Positions 22,565-33,100 of a stretch of DNA of 64,000 nucleotides are shown in pieces. The DNA is from Adiantum capillus-veneris. Its lineage: Eukaryota > Streptophyta > Polypodiopsida > Polypodiales > Pteridaceae. The stretch covers positions 152,891,057 through 152,955,056 of the forward strand of contig CM043952.1 of the NCBI GenBank assembly GCA_014529385.2, in the 5' to 3' direction. Position 1 is the stretch's first letter. Each line of letters begins with the position of its first letter. Below the pieces are notes generated by a model. The model saw nothing but the letters and a program-made list of their open reading frames with translations. It did not search any database and had not been told where the DNA came from. A program made the translations under genes and the position numbers.

Positions 22565-24673
22565 TTTTGTGAATTCTTCTCTGAAATGCCCTGACTCTGA
22601 ATTGATGACAAATGATGTCCATTTTACTTCAAATCAATTTGGAGCATGCATAGATGCATAAAAACATGTAGAGATCAAAATCACACATTTCAAGCAAAAA
22701 TTGCAACAAAAGTAAATAATCACGATTATTTACAGCTAGGGATTTTTTCCAACTTTTTGCATTTTTGACATGATAGGCTTAAAACATATGGCATTTAGGT
22801 GCTCTGAGTGAATTGTGGGCTCATTTGAGTGCACTGGGTGTAAATGGTACCAAACTTAGGTTTTCATACTCTAAAACAGTAGATATAAAGAGATTTTGAG
22901 TTTTTGAGATCCAAACTTGATTAGTGGACTTGGGACATCATGTTCTTTGGTCCCATAAGGTCAAAGTTGCAAATTGCACCCATTTTGGCAAAAAGTAAAT
23001 AATCGTGCTTATTAACTTTTTCATCAAATTGTACATCTTTTGTTGCAACTTGATTCTCGGCATGATGTAGAGTCTGTGTGTGAAATATGAAGTGATTTGG
23101 ATCAAAAAATGTGACAGACAACTCAAAAAATTGGATTGAAAAGACTTCGGTGTGTTTTTTGACAATTTCAGAGTTTTTCTTGATCATTTTGGCTCATACT
23201 TGACATGTGGCATGTAATAGATGTGTACAAGTGATAGATGAAGTGAAGAAATCAATTTCAAGCCAAACAAGTACAAAAGTAAATAATCAAGATTATTTAC
23301 AACAGTCACTTTTTTGCAAGAATTGACAATTTGATGACCTAAACATATTTAATACATCTAAAACAAGTCCTATAATGAATTTGGTAAAGTTTGGTCGTAT
23401 CGGCATCACTTCGTGCTCTTATCAACTCTAAAATCACCGATTTTTGTGACTAGACGGCATATAGAGTTGGTTACTCACTTTTGCAACTATGGACTTGTCC
23501 GCTACATAGTCCTGATGCTACCCATCCAGTTTTGGCCCATTTGCATTCAGTTTGACTTCATATGTCAAATTTGATTCTTTATAGCCTTCAAGATGTTTTC
23601 TGTTGTTTGAGAGCTTGCCTTGACTGTTTCCATGAAACCATCTAGGTACATTGTGTATAGACCTAGTCTATAAGCTACCTGTGGAGTCAGAATCCAATTC
23701 TGGCATATGGCAGAAGCCTAAATTATTTACTTGGGACCCCCCTCAACCCTTGCCAAATGGTCATCTGGTGATATTGAAATGTTCTATTATATAGGGGCAT
23801 GCTATTGTTCAAGTCTCGTCCAATTTGATTGAGCTGGCAGGCCGTTATGGTCAATTTTGTATCGTAGGACTTTGTGCACTGTTGGGTTTCTATGGTTTTT
23901 TCCTGAGCCTAGACTTGCTACCCAGCCATATAGAACTGTTCATTGATAAGTTTAGAAATTACCCCTCATGTCTCGTGTGAGACGGTGTTGTAAATGAACG
24001 ACTATAAACTCCGGAAATTGCACGCGAAGAAGGCAAAAAGCTCTCTCCTCCAAGAGTGACTAGTGGAAATGAGGTGATTTTGGGCTACCTTGGATATCTA
24101 AACTCGGACTTCCCAAACTAATTTTCTGCAAATTCCCTTTTAGTTCTACTAGGCCATGAAATCTATGTTGAACTCAAAAATTTCTTCAATCGGATTTCGT
24201 TAGCTCATTCTGCAAGAATTTGCGAAAGTAGGCCTTGGCGACCTAATTTAGGCTTCCCACTTCCATCTATCGATTGGATTAAAAAAATTTGTGCTTGTCC
24301 CCTTGTTCTTTTGATCATCAGTGTATCTTCGGTTTCTCCATCTGAGCTCATTTGCTATTTATTATTAATTTTTAACTTGTCTATTAAAAAATCAAAGAAC
24401 ATAATAAAATGCGCTAAAAAAGCAAAGTGAAAATCAATAATTAAAAAAATCCATTGAGAAACAATGCTTTATTGTTTTTTGGTGGATTTATCTATTTTTA
24501 AGTCCCAATATCAAGAAAAAATGATAAAAATCATAAAAAAGACGATTTTTGATGATTTTCTGATAGTATATACACTATTTACACTCATCAGGGAGATGTT
24601 ATCAGTTAGATTTCCCTTTTGAAGATTTTCTAAGAAAACTATTAGGCAATTTTGAAAAAATCACACGTTAACA
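22565..24673 (-). mobile_element. E2 3' LTR (type L2)
   Basis: It starts TGTTAACGTGTGA at 24673 next to a polypurine tract (24674-24694) and extends left about 2.1 kb, with palindromic units at 23279-23300, 22995-23016 and 22712-22733 (spacings 284 and 283 bp). It is a reverse-complement match to 20196-21940. The left end near 22565 is inferred from the change to coding-like sequence. Confidence 0.7.
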
Positions 24674-24709
24674 TCCACTTTTTTCTCCTTCTTCAAACAT
24701 TGCCCTTAA

Positions 24710-25912
24710 TTACTTAGTTCCCTTCCACCCCTCCGAGATGGCATACTGGGGGACGACTTGTGCACAGGTTGAACAATTGTGTCTATGCATATCCTTGATT
24801 GGCTCTATCATGCTTTGAAGATCAATGCAATTCAAACCATTATGTTGTGCAAGAGTTGGGTCTTGAGTAATTAGCTCAAGGGTTTCTGTGGTCGAGGTTT
24901 TCTTTGGTTGTTTCCCAAAGAGTAAATCTTGTAGCTTGTGTGTTCTTTGCTTTATTGTACGGTCAAGATACTCTGGCACAGTGATTTCCTGAGCTGTCAT
25001 GATGGTTGTTGAGCTTTAACTCAAGCTTTAACTCGCCATTTGTATCCTGGTTTTTCTTCAATGAAATGTTGTGGTTGAGTGTTTTGAGACTTAACTCTCT
25101 ACTGCTTCATCGGTTTTTTTACATTTTGTGGAGAAGATAATGCTTCTTTTTCCTCCAAATCCATCTTGCTTTAGGTTCCTTGCTCGTAGATGCTCTTCTT
25201 TGTGTTTTGGACCTTGGAACCGTCTTTGGTACATTAGATGATGTTTTGGGCACCCAAATTTGAAACGGCTTGTCCTTAAATTGTGTATTTGGTACCCAGA
25301 TCTGCCTCACTCCTTGCATGCTACTTGTAGCATTTGCTTGTCTATAGGATGGAGAAGATTGATTGCTTCATGGTTTGTTCTGCTAGTAATCTCTTTTCCA
25401 TTCTTCTTTGCTTGGTGCAATTGGAACAATGAGTTGTCCGCCTTTTGGTGATAGCTTGATTTGATTGGTATCCCAATCTGGTACTGCCTTGTACGTCCGC
25501 ATCCATGAGATTCCAAGAATCATTGTTTCATTCATGTGTTCATCTGGTAAGCATACAAATTTATGAGGGCATGAACATCCATGTACAATCATGTTTAAGT
25601 TGACTACTCCCAATGCCGGTGTTGAGTTCTTGTTGCATCCTTTAATAGCCGATATTCCTGATGTCAAAGACTGATTCGTTGCTTTTTTGTACGTGGAATA
25701 ACTGGATACATTTACTTGAGCTCCTGTATCAACCAATGCATTTGTGCTATGATTGTTCAGTTGTACTTTGATGCGAAGGTCCATTCCATCTGGCCATTCA
25801 TCATCCGTTGACACTGCATCCTTCTGTAATTCCCACAGTCATTCATCAGTTCCAGAGTGTTGATGAAAATAGGTATTGGCTCATTTTTGAGAGCAGCTTT
25901 CCTTTTGAGTAC
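24710..25912 (-). pseudogene. E2 post-integrase ORF with retropepsin-like domain
   Basis: 25383-25814 (143 residues) is the best preserved copy of this domain: MDLRIKVQLNN, NALVDTGAQVNVSSYSTYKK, GVVNLNMIVHG and MILGISWMRTYKAVPDW. Then come 25119-25319 with two QIWVP modules and RWIWRKKKH, and 24710-25000 (96 residues) with a C-terminal domain containing KLQDLLFG, LELITQDPTLAQHNGLNC and a C-x2-C (CSTC). It follows integrase after TGA 25915-25913. One base is lost near 25850 relative to E1. No known family for the C-terminal part is recognised. Confidence 0.82.
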
Positions 25913-27194
25913 TCAAAGCCGAGCTTCCTCTTGGGCTTTATCAATGACATGCTGTCGTTTTATCTTTCTTTGCTTTGTTGCATGCATCTTTTCTAGCATT
26001 TCATTGGTTAGTGGAAAATTGTACTTCTTTAAACGGCATCCACTAATCCAATTAGCCATTGGTTCACCATCTAGGGTGGAAAACTTAATTGCTCCATTTG
26101 GAGATACGTCTTCAATGATAAACGGTCTATTTTCCTTTTTCCTAAACTTGGGAATGTGTTGCTTAAAGGAATAGATTAAAACTAAGTCCCCTTTTTTGAA
26201 GATTTTTGTAACTAGATGGGAATCAAAAAACTGTTTTTGTTTTTGCTTTTGTGCATAGATGTGAGGTACACTTGTTAGCCTTTGCTCATCAAGCTTTTCT
26301 AAATCTTCACGCCTCTTTAACAATTCATGTCCATTCCACTCAAGGCTTAGCTACCCTTAGTGTCGGCAATAGAAATTCTATCGACAGTATGGCATCAAGA
26401 CCATAAACAAGGTTAAAGGGTGTGGCATTTAAAGCTGTCTTGAGTGAAACTCTATAAGCCCATAGAGCGGCATGGAAACTCATTTCCCAATCAGTCCGTC
26501 CTAAACTAGCCACTTTAGTCAATACCAAGCTAAGAATTTTATTTGTATGCTCAGCTTGTCCATTTGCTTGTGGGTGATAGGGAGCCGATTTGTTATGGAT
26601 GACCGTAAATTCTTTAAGAAGATACTCAATTACCTCATTGAGGAAATGAGTTCTCCTATCATTGATAATTTCTATTGGTAGTCCATATCTTGTGAACACG
26701 TACTCACACAAGAATGCGGTTGTGATTTTTCCATCATTCTTTTGGGTTTCTTTAGCCTCTATCCACTTGGTCAAATAGTGCGTAGCTACAATGATATATT
26801 GAGCTTGGGTTCTATAAGTAGGTTGTTGTATTGACCCAACAAAGTCTATATCCCATTTTGTGAAAGCTCTAGCTCCCATCATTGGTCTTAAGAGCATGCT
26901 ATCTACACGGGGTGACATTTTTGCTCGTTGACATGCATCACATCTTTGAACATGTTCTTTAGCATCTGCAAAAAGTTTTGGCCACCATATGCCTGCCATT
27001 AATATTTCTCTTGCGGTGGTTTCACTAAAAAAGGGACCTCCAGCTAATCCAGCATGTGCTTGTTCTATAACAGGAATATATCCATCTTCATTTGCACAAA
27101 GATGCAGATGTTGATCCTTTCCTCTTCGATACAATTGGTTAAGAGAATAGTCTCTTGCTTCAGTTTCAATTTCTCTTTGGCAGCGTTTACTCAT
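25913..27194 (-). pseudogene. pol: E2 integrase, catalytic triad retained
   Basis: 26340-27194 (284 residues) reads through the zinc region (HAGLAGG, CDACQRAKM; second His replaced as in E1), the core with WDIDFVGS (first Asp kept), INDRRTHFLNE (second Asp) and QANGQAEHTN (Glu), and FNLVYGLDAILSIEF. A frame break near 26330 leads to 25913-26323 with RPFIIEDVSPNGA and STLDGEPMANWISGCRLKKY. The end QEEARL then TGA is the same as in E1. It is more intact than E1 in its active site, but frame-broken. Confidence 0.9.
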
Positions 27195-27549
27195 GTTCTC
27201 AGGAAATGTTTGGCTTGATAAGTAAGCAACTAGATAGTTACTTCACTTAGGAACAAGTGATATTTGGAACAATGTCACATGAGGTATGGGTGCTTGTTTT
27301 TGGCATTGAGTACATCTTTTTACAAATGAGTGAACATCACTCCTCATGGTTGGCCAAAATACTCCAAGTCTCAATATCCGTTTGCATAGTTTGGTCTTTC
27401 GCAAACTAAAGTCCCACTATGGTAATATGTGCTTGACCTAGGTATTGGGTTTTCTCCTCAAGATTAATACACAAAAGAAATATTCCATCTCAATTTCTTT
27501 TGTACAGCCTCCCAGCTAGTAATTGATACATAGCCGATTGCTCAATTAA

Positions 27550-28080
27550 TCAAATTGTAATAAGAAGTGGTATTTGCAAATCCACTTGAGCTATGGTCAT
27601 CAATGATATCATATTTTCCGACCATCGGGGTAGCATTTTCATGAAGAACATATATGCATTAAATAGATCATCTTCTAATCCTTTTGGTGGTTTGCCAAAA
27701 ATAATCCTTGATAAATGATTTGCTCTTTGGTGAGTGGTACCTTTTTTCAACAAGGCTTGTTGCATGGCTTGTTGACCAAGTACAATAAGGCTTGGTGGTC
27801 CACAAAGAACACAAATTTGTTAGCTAATAGGTAATCTCTATACTTTTTTATGGCATAGATCATTCCTAATCCTTCCCTTTTGGTGGTTTTATAGTTTTTC
27901 TCTGCCATATTCAATTGTCTACTAGCATAAGAAATAGGAAAATTACTTTTTTTGTCTCCTAGTTGAGCTAGTATACACCCAATGGCAAAATTGAAAGCAT
28001 CTACATGTATGTGGAATATCTTATTCCAATCTGGTGCTTTCAATATTGGGGCTGAAGTGAGAGCTTGCTTAAGCTTCATG
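27550..28080 (-). pseudogene. pol: E2 RNase H
   Basis: It contains APDWNKIFHIHVDAFNFAIG, YASRQLNMAEKNY, GLGMIYAIKKYRDYLLANKF, VDHQALLYLVNKP and, after a frame break at about 27750, HQRANHLSRI. The catalytic Asp positions look intact. It joins RT upstream without a gap. Confidence 0.87.
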
Positions 28081-29100
28081 AAGGATTCCTCACACTCATC
28101 AGTCCATTCAAAGAGTGTTATCAAGTTGTACATGGATGTTGCAATTATAGCATACATGGATGTTGCAATTATCAAGTTGTACATGGATGTTGCAATTATA
28201 GCGTACATGTAAATAGATCGTCTATGATATCCACAATGTTCCATAAAATCTTGAACCCCTTTAACTGTTGTTGGTCTAGGAAATTCAACAATAACATGAA
28301 TTCTATCCATATCAGTAGCTATGCCATTTTTAGACACTATATGTCCAAGAACTTTTTCTTGTTTGCCCATAAATGTGCATTTTTTAGGATTTAAGAAAAT
28401 CCTATAAAGTCTACATTTTTCGAAGACCTTTTTGAGGTGTTCAAAATTATCATCCCGGATTGATGAATGTACACATAGATCATCCATATATACTTCCAAG
28501 AAATTCCGAAGGTATTCCTTAAAAGCATGTCTCGTCAATCTTTGAAAGGTGGCAAGAGCATTAGTTAACCCAAAAGGCAAAAATACCCCATTCAGTTGCA
28601 AAGGTAGTTTTATGCTGATCTTTGGGGTCAACCAGAAGTTTATTATATCTCAAAAATTCATTTAATAAGCTGTAAGCTTCTTTTCCTGCAACTCGTTCTA
28701 AAACATGCTCAGTGATTGGAAGAGGAAAGTTGTCTCTAATGGTAGCTGCATTCACTTTCTTGAGATTGACACATACTCTTAATTTTCCATTTTTCTTGGG
28801 TACTACCACAATTGGAGACACCCAATCTATGTGTTCAATTTCATAAATGAATTCGGCTTTCTTTAGCTTTTCTATCTCTTCTTTGATCTTTCTGACAAAT
28901 GTTTCATTATAACTATATGGCCTCTGTCTTCTTGGTTTTGCATCATCTATCATAGGTATAGTATGTTGACAGATTTCTAGATGAACACCCTTGAGATCCT
29001 TATAAAACCAAGCAAAGATATCTCGGTATTATTTTACTAAGCTTAACAAAATCTCTTCTTCTTCTTTCGTCGGGTCGTTTGCAATAATGTAGGTAGGTCT
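28080..29100 (-). pseudogene. pol: E2 reverse transcriptase
   Basis: 28561-28953 carries KPRRQRPYSYNE, WVSPIVVVPKKNGKLRVCVN, NAATIRDNFPLPI and DPKDQHKTTFATEWGIFAF. A frame break near 28600 leads to 27747-28631 with PFGLTNALATFQRL, the active site EVYMDDLCVHS, CRLYRIFLNPKKCTFMG and LGHIVSKNGIATD. This is the only copy in the window with YMDD. A 24-bp unit is multiplied at 28112-28206, giving an IIATSMY repeat in the connection between RT and RNase H. Confidence 0.9.
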
Positions 29101-29237
29101 AGGCTCTTCTCCTGGTTCAGCTTTTGCGTTTTCAAGTCCTTTGTAGGATTCTTAAAAAGATTCTCTCTTCCTCCTTGCCCACTCTTTTTAAGAATCTTTT
29201 CAAGTCTGGACATGTGCTTGATGGCTGGTTGTAAATA

Positions 29238-30158
29238 TGTTGTGGGTCTCATCATTGCAATAGTTCCAATGACCAACAAAATTATCAACCAGGAGGGATG
29301 TGCTACCCGGCTAGGACATGGAAACACTCACACAGTTAGTGAGCTAATCGTGGCAACACAAATGGTTAACTCTACGAGGTGAGCTTCTTGGCCTATGGAG
29401 GAGCTAAGCTGCAATGAAGGGCAATCTCCATATCCACTTCTCTTCACCTCTAATCAACCCAATCACACACACTACGATTGCAAGACACACACAACACCAA
29501 TCCTATCATGCAACACACTAATCGCAAGCACACACTCATAGATCTGTCAAGCACCACACTCCAATCAAACCTACATGCACATACAACCAAAAGAGGAAAA
29601 TCACACAAGATTGAACAGGGATTAACCACTAATTAGTGTACATCTAGTTAATCTAAGCATCATAGGCAATTGTAAGAAGTAAGACAGAGGCATAGTGAGA
29701 GAGAATGAATCATTGATTAGTGTTAATCAAGTCTCATGAGCAAGGAAAATCTCAAGGACTCCATAGCCACACACCTCAAGAGCTCTCACCAAAGAGTGCT
29801 CTCAACAAATGACTTGAGAACCCTAATTTATTTTACACACTACCTTATATACCTAGGGTAAAAATATGCAATGTCCGGGTGCCCAAGGCCTTTAGGGCTC
29901 ACCACTTACCGAATCTGCAACCTAGGCACAGTAAGTGACCTATTATTTACAACTTGAAACTCCCATTGAGCCCGTAACACATTAAAATATTAGAATGTCT
30001 TGAAATAATTTGAGAATTTACAATACGTGACCATTCTGGGAAAATGTGGAAAATGTGTAATTCCAATCTTTACTACTTCTTTACATTCATCCTTGATGTG
30101 CATTCGTACTTCTTCAGTCTTAAGCAGCTTCTGTTAATTGACGGTGACTCAGTTAACA
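29238..30158 (-). mobile_element. B 3' LTR
   Basis: 921 bp. On the minus strand it starts TGTTAACTGAGTCA and ends CCACAACA. The preceding GGAAGGGGGAAA (30159-30170, minus) is the polypurine tract. A TATA-like GGTATATAAGG is near 29850 (minus). Confidence 0.92.
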
Positions 30159-30164
30159 TTTCCC

Positions 30165-33100
30165 CCTTCCTATTTTACTACTCGTCCTCGGGCACGGTTG
30201 AAAAATGTCCGTGGAGGCTGTGGAAGGTTTTTGATTGGTGGTTGATGGGCTGATTGTCTTCACTGGTTGTTGAATTTGTTGATGAGGTTCACTTTGCTGC
30301 AGCATCTTCATTGGTCCGAATATGTCTGATGTGAGAGATGATGTTGCATTTGTCCGTTGTAATAGCATAATGATGACGCTTCTGTTTATTTATGAAAAGT
30401 ATGTACAAGAGAAGTAGAGTGATGAGGTTCTAAATTAGGGTCTATAACCTGGATGACCAAAGGTAAAAAATCCAGTGGGAAAAAAGTGCCTTTGGGATAC
30501 ACGCATTATTAGAGTACTTATTAGCATGGAAAATATTAATAAAATACTCAAGGGATTATTTTCTGATAGATATGTAATTAAAAAGGCAGCAAATATAAGA
30601 GGGTAGCATGATGGAACATTGGTTTGCTTATTGTAGTCCACTCAAGGTGCATAGGTGGAAGCAAAAAAGAGTGTCTAATGCATATGTCCAATGATGGGGC
30701 ATCCCATTTATGCATACATGAAAATGCATGGAAAACAATATGCTGTGCAAGAAAGATTTTGAGGGGATCTTCAGATAGATGGTGTAGCTATAAAAGCATA
30801 TGACATGGCTTTGCAAGCTAGCACCCCTTTAATAATGGTGGTCGTTGACGAAGATATGTGCTCTCATCTTACTGTGCATTGTGTGTGAGTGTTGGACTCT
30901 ACGGCACTCCACCAATTGTAAGTTAATAGACTTGACTCTTATGCTCATCTCATCCAGCATGAGCAACACAACTTAAATATGCTCAACTCTTCCACCTTGA
31001 GCGTAACCTAATAACTACGACTCTTAGCACAGAATGTTGATATATCTGTATGTTGATGTTGATACCTTGTGGGCCTTCTTTCTTGGGAGGGACTTGATGT
31101 TACTTCATATGCCCTTACCTGTGGTTTTGGCACCCATATCTGTATGTTACCTCCATAGTACTCATGTTCCTTTAAGCTCCATTGCGATGCTATCCATCCC
31201 ATGTGTTTGTCTTTTTGTGTTCATTTCCCGTCCTTAATCTAAACCAGATCATTGACTTTGACTAACAAACACTTGCTTGACTTTCCTTTGCTTTCTTGAG
31301 TACTTTGGCTGAAATATCTTTGCTTTTGTGGGTGTCTCCTTAGAGGTCTCTGTTGGGTCAGCAATTGACTTGAAGTTTTGAAAGCCTGACTTGCTTGAAG
31401 AAACTAATCCATGAGGGGACTTTGACGTAGAGGCATACGATGTCACACCTTCTTTGCTAATGAGTGGGAGGTCCACTTTAGCTTTACCTTTGTCTACAAG
31501 ATTTGTCTTTGATTCTTGTGACTTCTACAACTCTGAATCTAGCATTAATGGTACCTATAAATGTTGGCTACCTCTTGGAAAAGAGAGTATTAGCATTTTA
31601 TCTTTCTTTGTAGGCCTTTTGTTGGTCTAACCACTGATGTCCAAGAACGACATCTGTATGCATGTCCTTTGAAGGCTTTACTTGAGATTTCACCTACTCT
31701 TCATGATCTTGGATGCTAAGGGTAGCAACCATTTCTTGTTGTCTTGTATGCAAACTTAGCATTGTTTTGCTAGTATGTTTGCTTGGAGTAATCTCTAGAA
31801 TGTTCTGAATGGTGTCTGCAACCATATTGCACTTTGCTTCCTTATCCAGTAGAGCATTGCATCTGACACTTGCTCCTTTACTGCTAAGAACTACAACTAT
31901 TCTCATTGTTGGTTCTACTAAAGATTTTGTCCTGGTTTTGTCACGGTCTCATCTTGATCTAACTGTGTCTCTATGGAGGGTGACTTGAGACTATGTTTTC
32001 CAATCTGACTTACATTGACTGATTCGACTGGCAATGAGTGATTGATCTTTGGACTTCCTATTGCTTCTTGGTTGTCTGCAACTCTGTTCTTCTTAAGTTC
32101 TGGCTTTGATGGCATTCTTTGCTCAATAGCTTTCGTGGTTGCTTTTTGCTTTGTTTGATCTGCACTTTCTATTGTTTGATTTGCTTTAAGATCTTTTGAA
32201 GTTCTATTTGATGGAGATGTATCATCTTCAATAAGCTTTGCTTTGGCATCGGTCTCCATTTTAATTGTGCTTGAGGACTTTGTGTTGTCGTTCGTGGGTG
32301 ACCAGTCTTGGTCTTCATTCTTTGTTTTTTGTGATGACTACATCTTGTTTGATTTTTGTACCTCTAACATCTTCTGAGCCATTGGCATTCCCATGATGTC
32401 GTCTGTCATATCTTTTGTTGTGATCACATGAAATTGGTCTATGATGATCTGTGAACTTACTTCAATGGTGGTGGAGATGATTCCCCATCATTCTGCTCGT
32501 TTGTTTCCGGATATGCTCACAAATTCAGGAGCATCTTTCAGTTGTGGTTGGCCACATCTTTTCCAAGTGCAAAAAGACATGAGGTTCTTGTCTTACTAAA
32601 AATTTAGCTTTACTTCACTTGACAGCTTTTCTTCGTTTTCACTGGTGATGTTTCACTTGATATTCTCGGGATTTCTTTTTGTATTGATTGATTTTGTTGT
32701 GGCAGTGTCCTTGGCTTGAGCTTTTTTTGCATTTTCTTTGCTTTGACCATCTGCTTCAATCAATGTTGACTCCATTGGCTCTAATATTGCACCTTTTGCT
32801 TGCAATTGTTGAGCATTGTCCACTTGCATCTAAGTAACTCTTGATCTTAATAGATCCACTGTACTTTCTGGCAGAATCTGTCTCTTTGGAGGAGATTTTG
32901 GTGGTGACCTTTGTGTAGCTTTCTGGACTTTAGCTCCCATTGACTTTGGCTTTTCTGTCACTTGTTCTGGCAGCTTGAGGCTTTGCATCATCTTCAGGTA
33001 GTCTTTGACTTCAATCGGGCCATCCATAGGGGTTTGTACAAGGTCATGACCTTGCTGATATTCGTTACCATGTGCATCTTGATATGCATATGTGAGCTTG

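Larger units (their letters stand above)
22565..29237 (-). mobile_element. E2: 5'-truncated copy of the E1 family
   Basis: Reading leftward: RT, RNase H, integrase, post-integrase ORF, polypurine tract, LTR. Gag and the first protease are absent. The recognisable part begins at about 29230, immediately beside element B. It lies tail to tail with E1. Confidence 0.88.

Noticed and set aside
28112-28206. CRISPR-like short repeats
   Set aside because: The ~24-bp units have no spacers of regular length and lie in frame within RT. This is plant DNA and a simple tandem duplication.
9113-29237. Plant pararetrovirus (caulimovirid) integration
   Set aside because: The pol region includes an integrase with core motifs, and LTRs, primer or polypurine sites are present. 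Caulimovirids lack integrase and LTRs.
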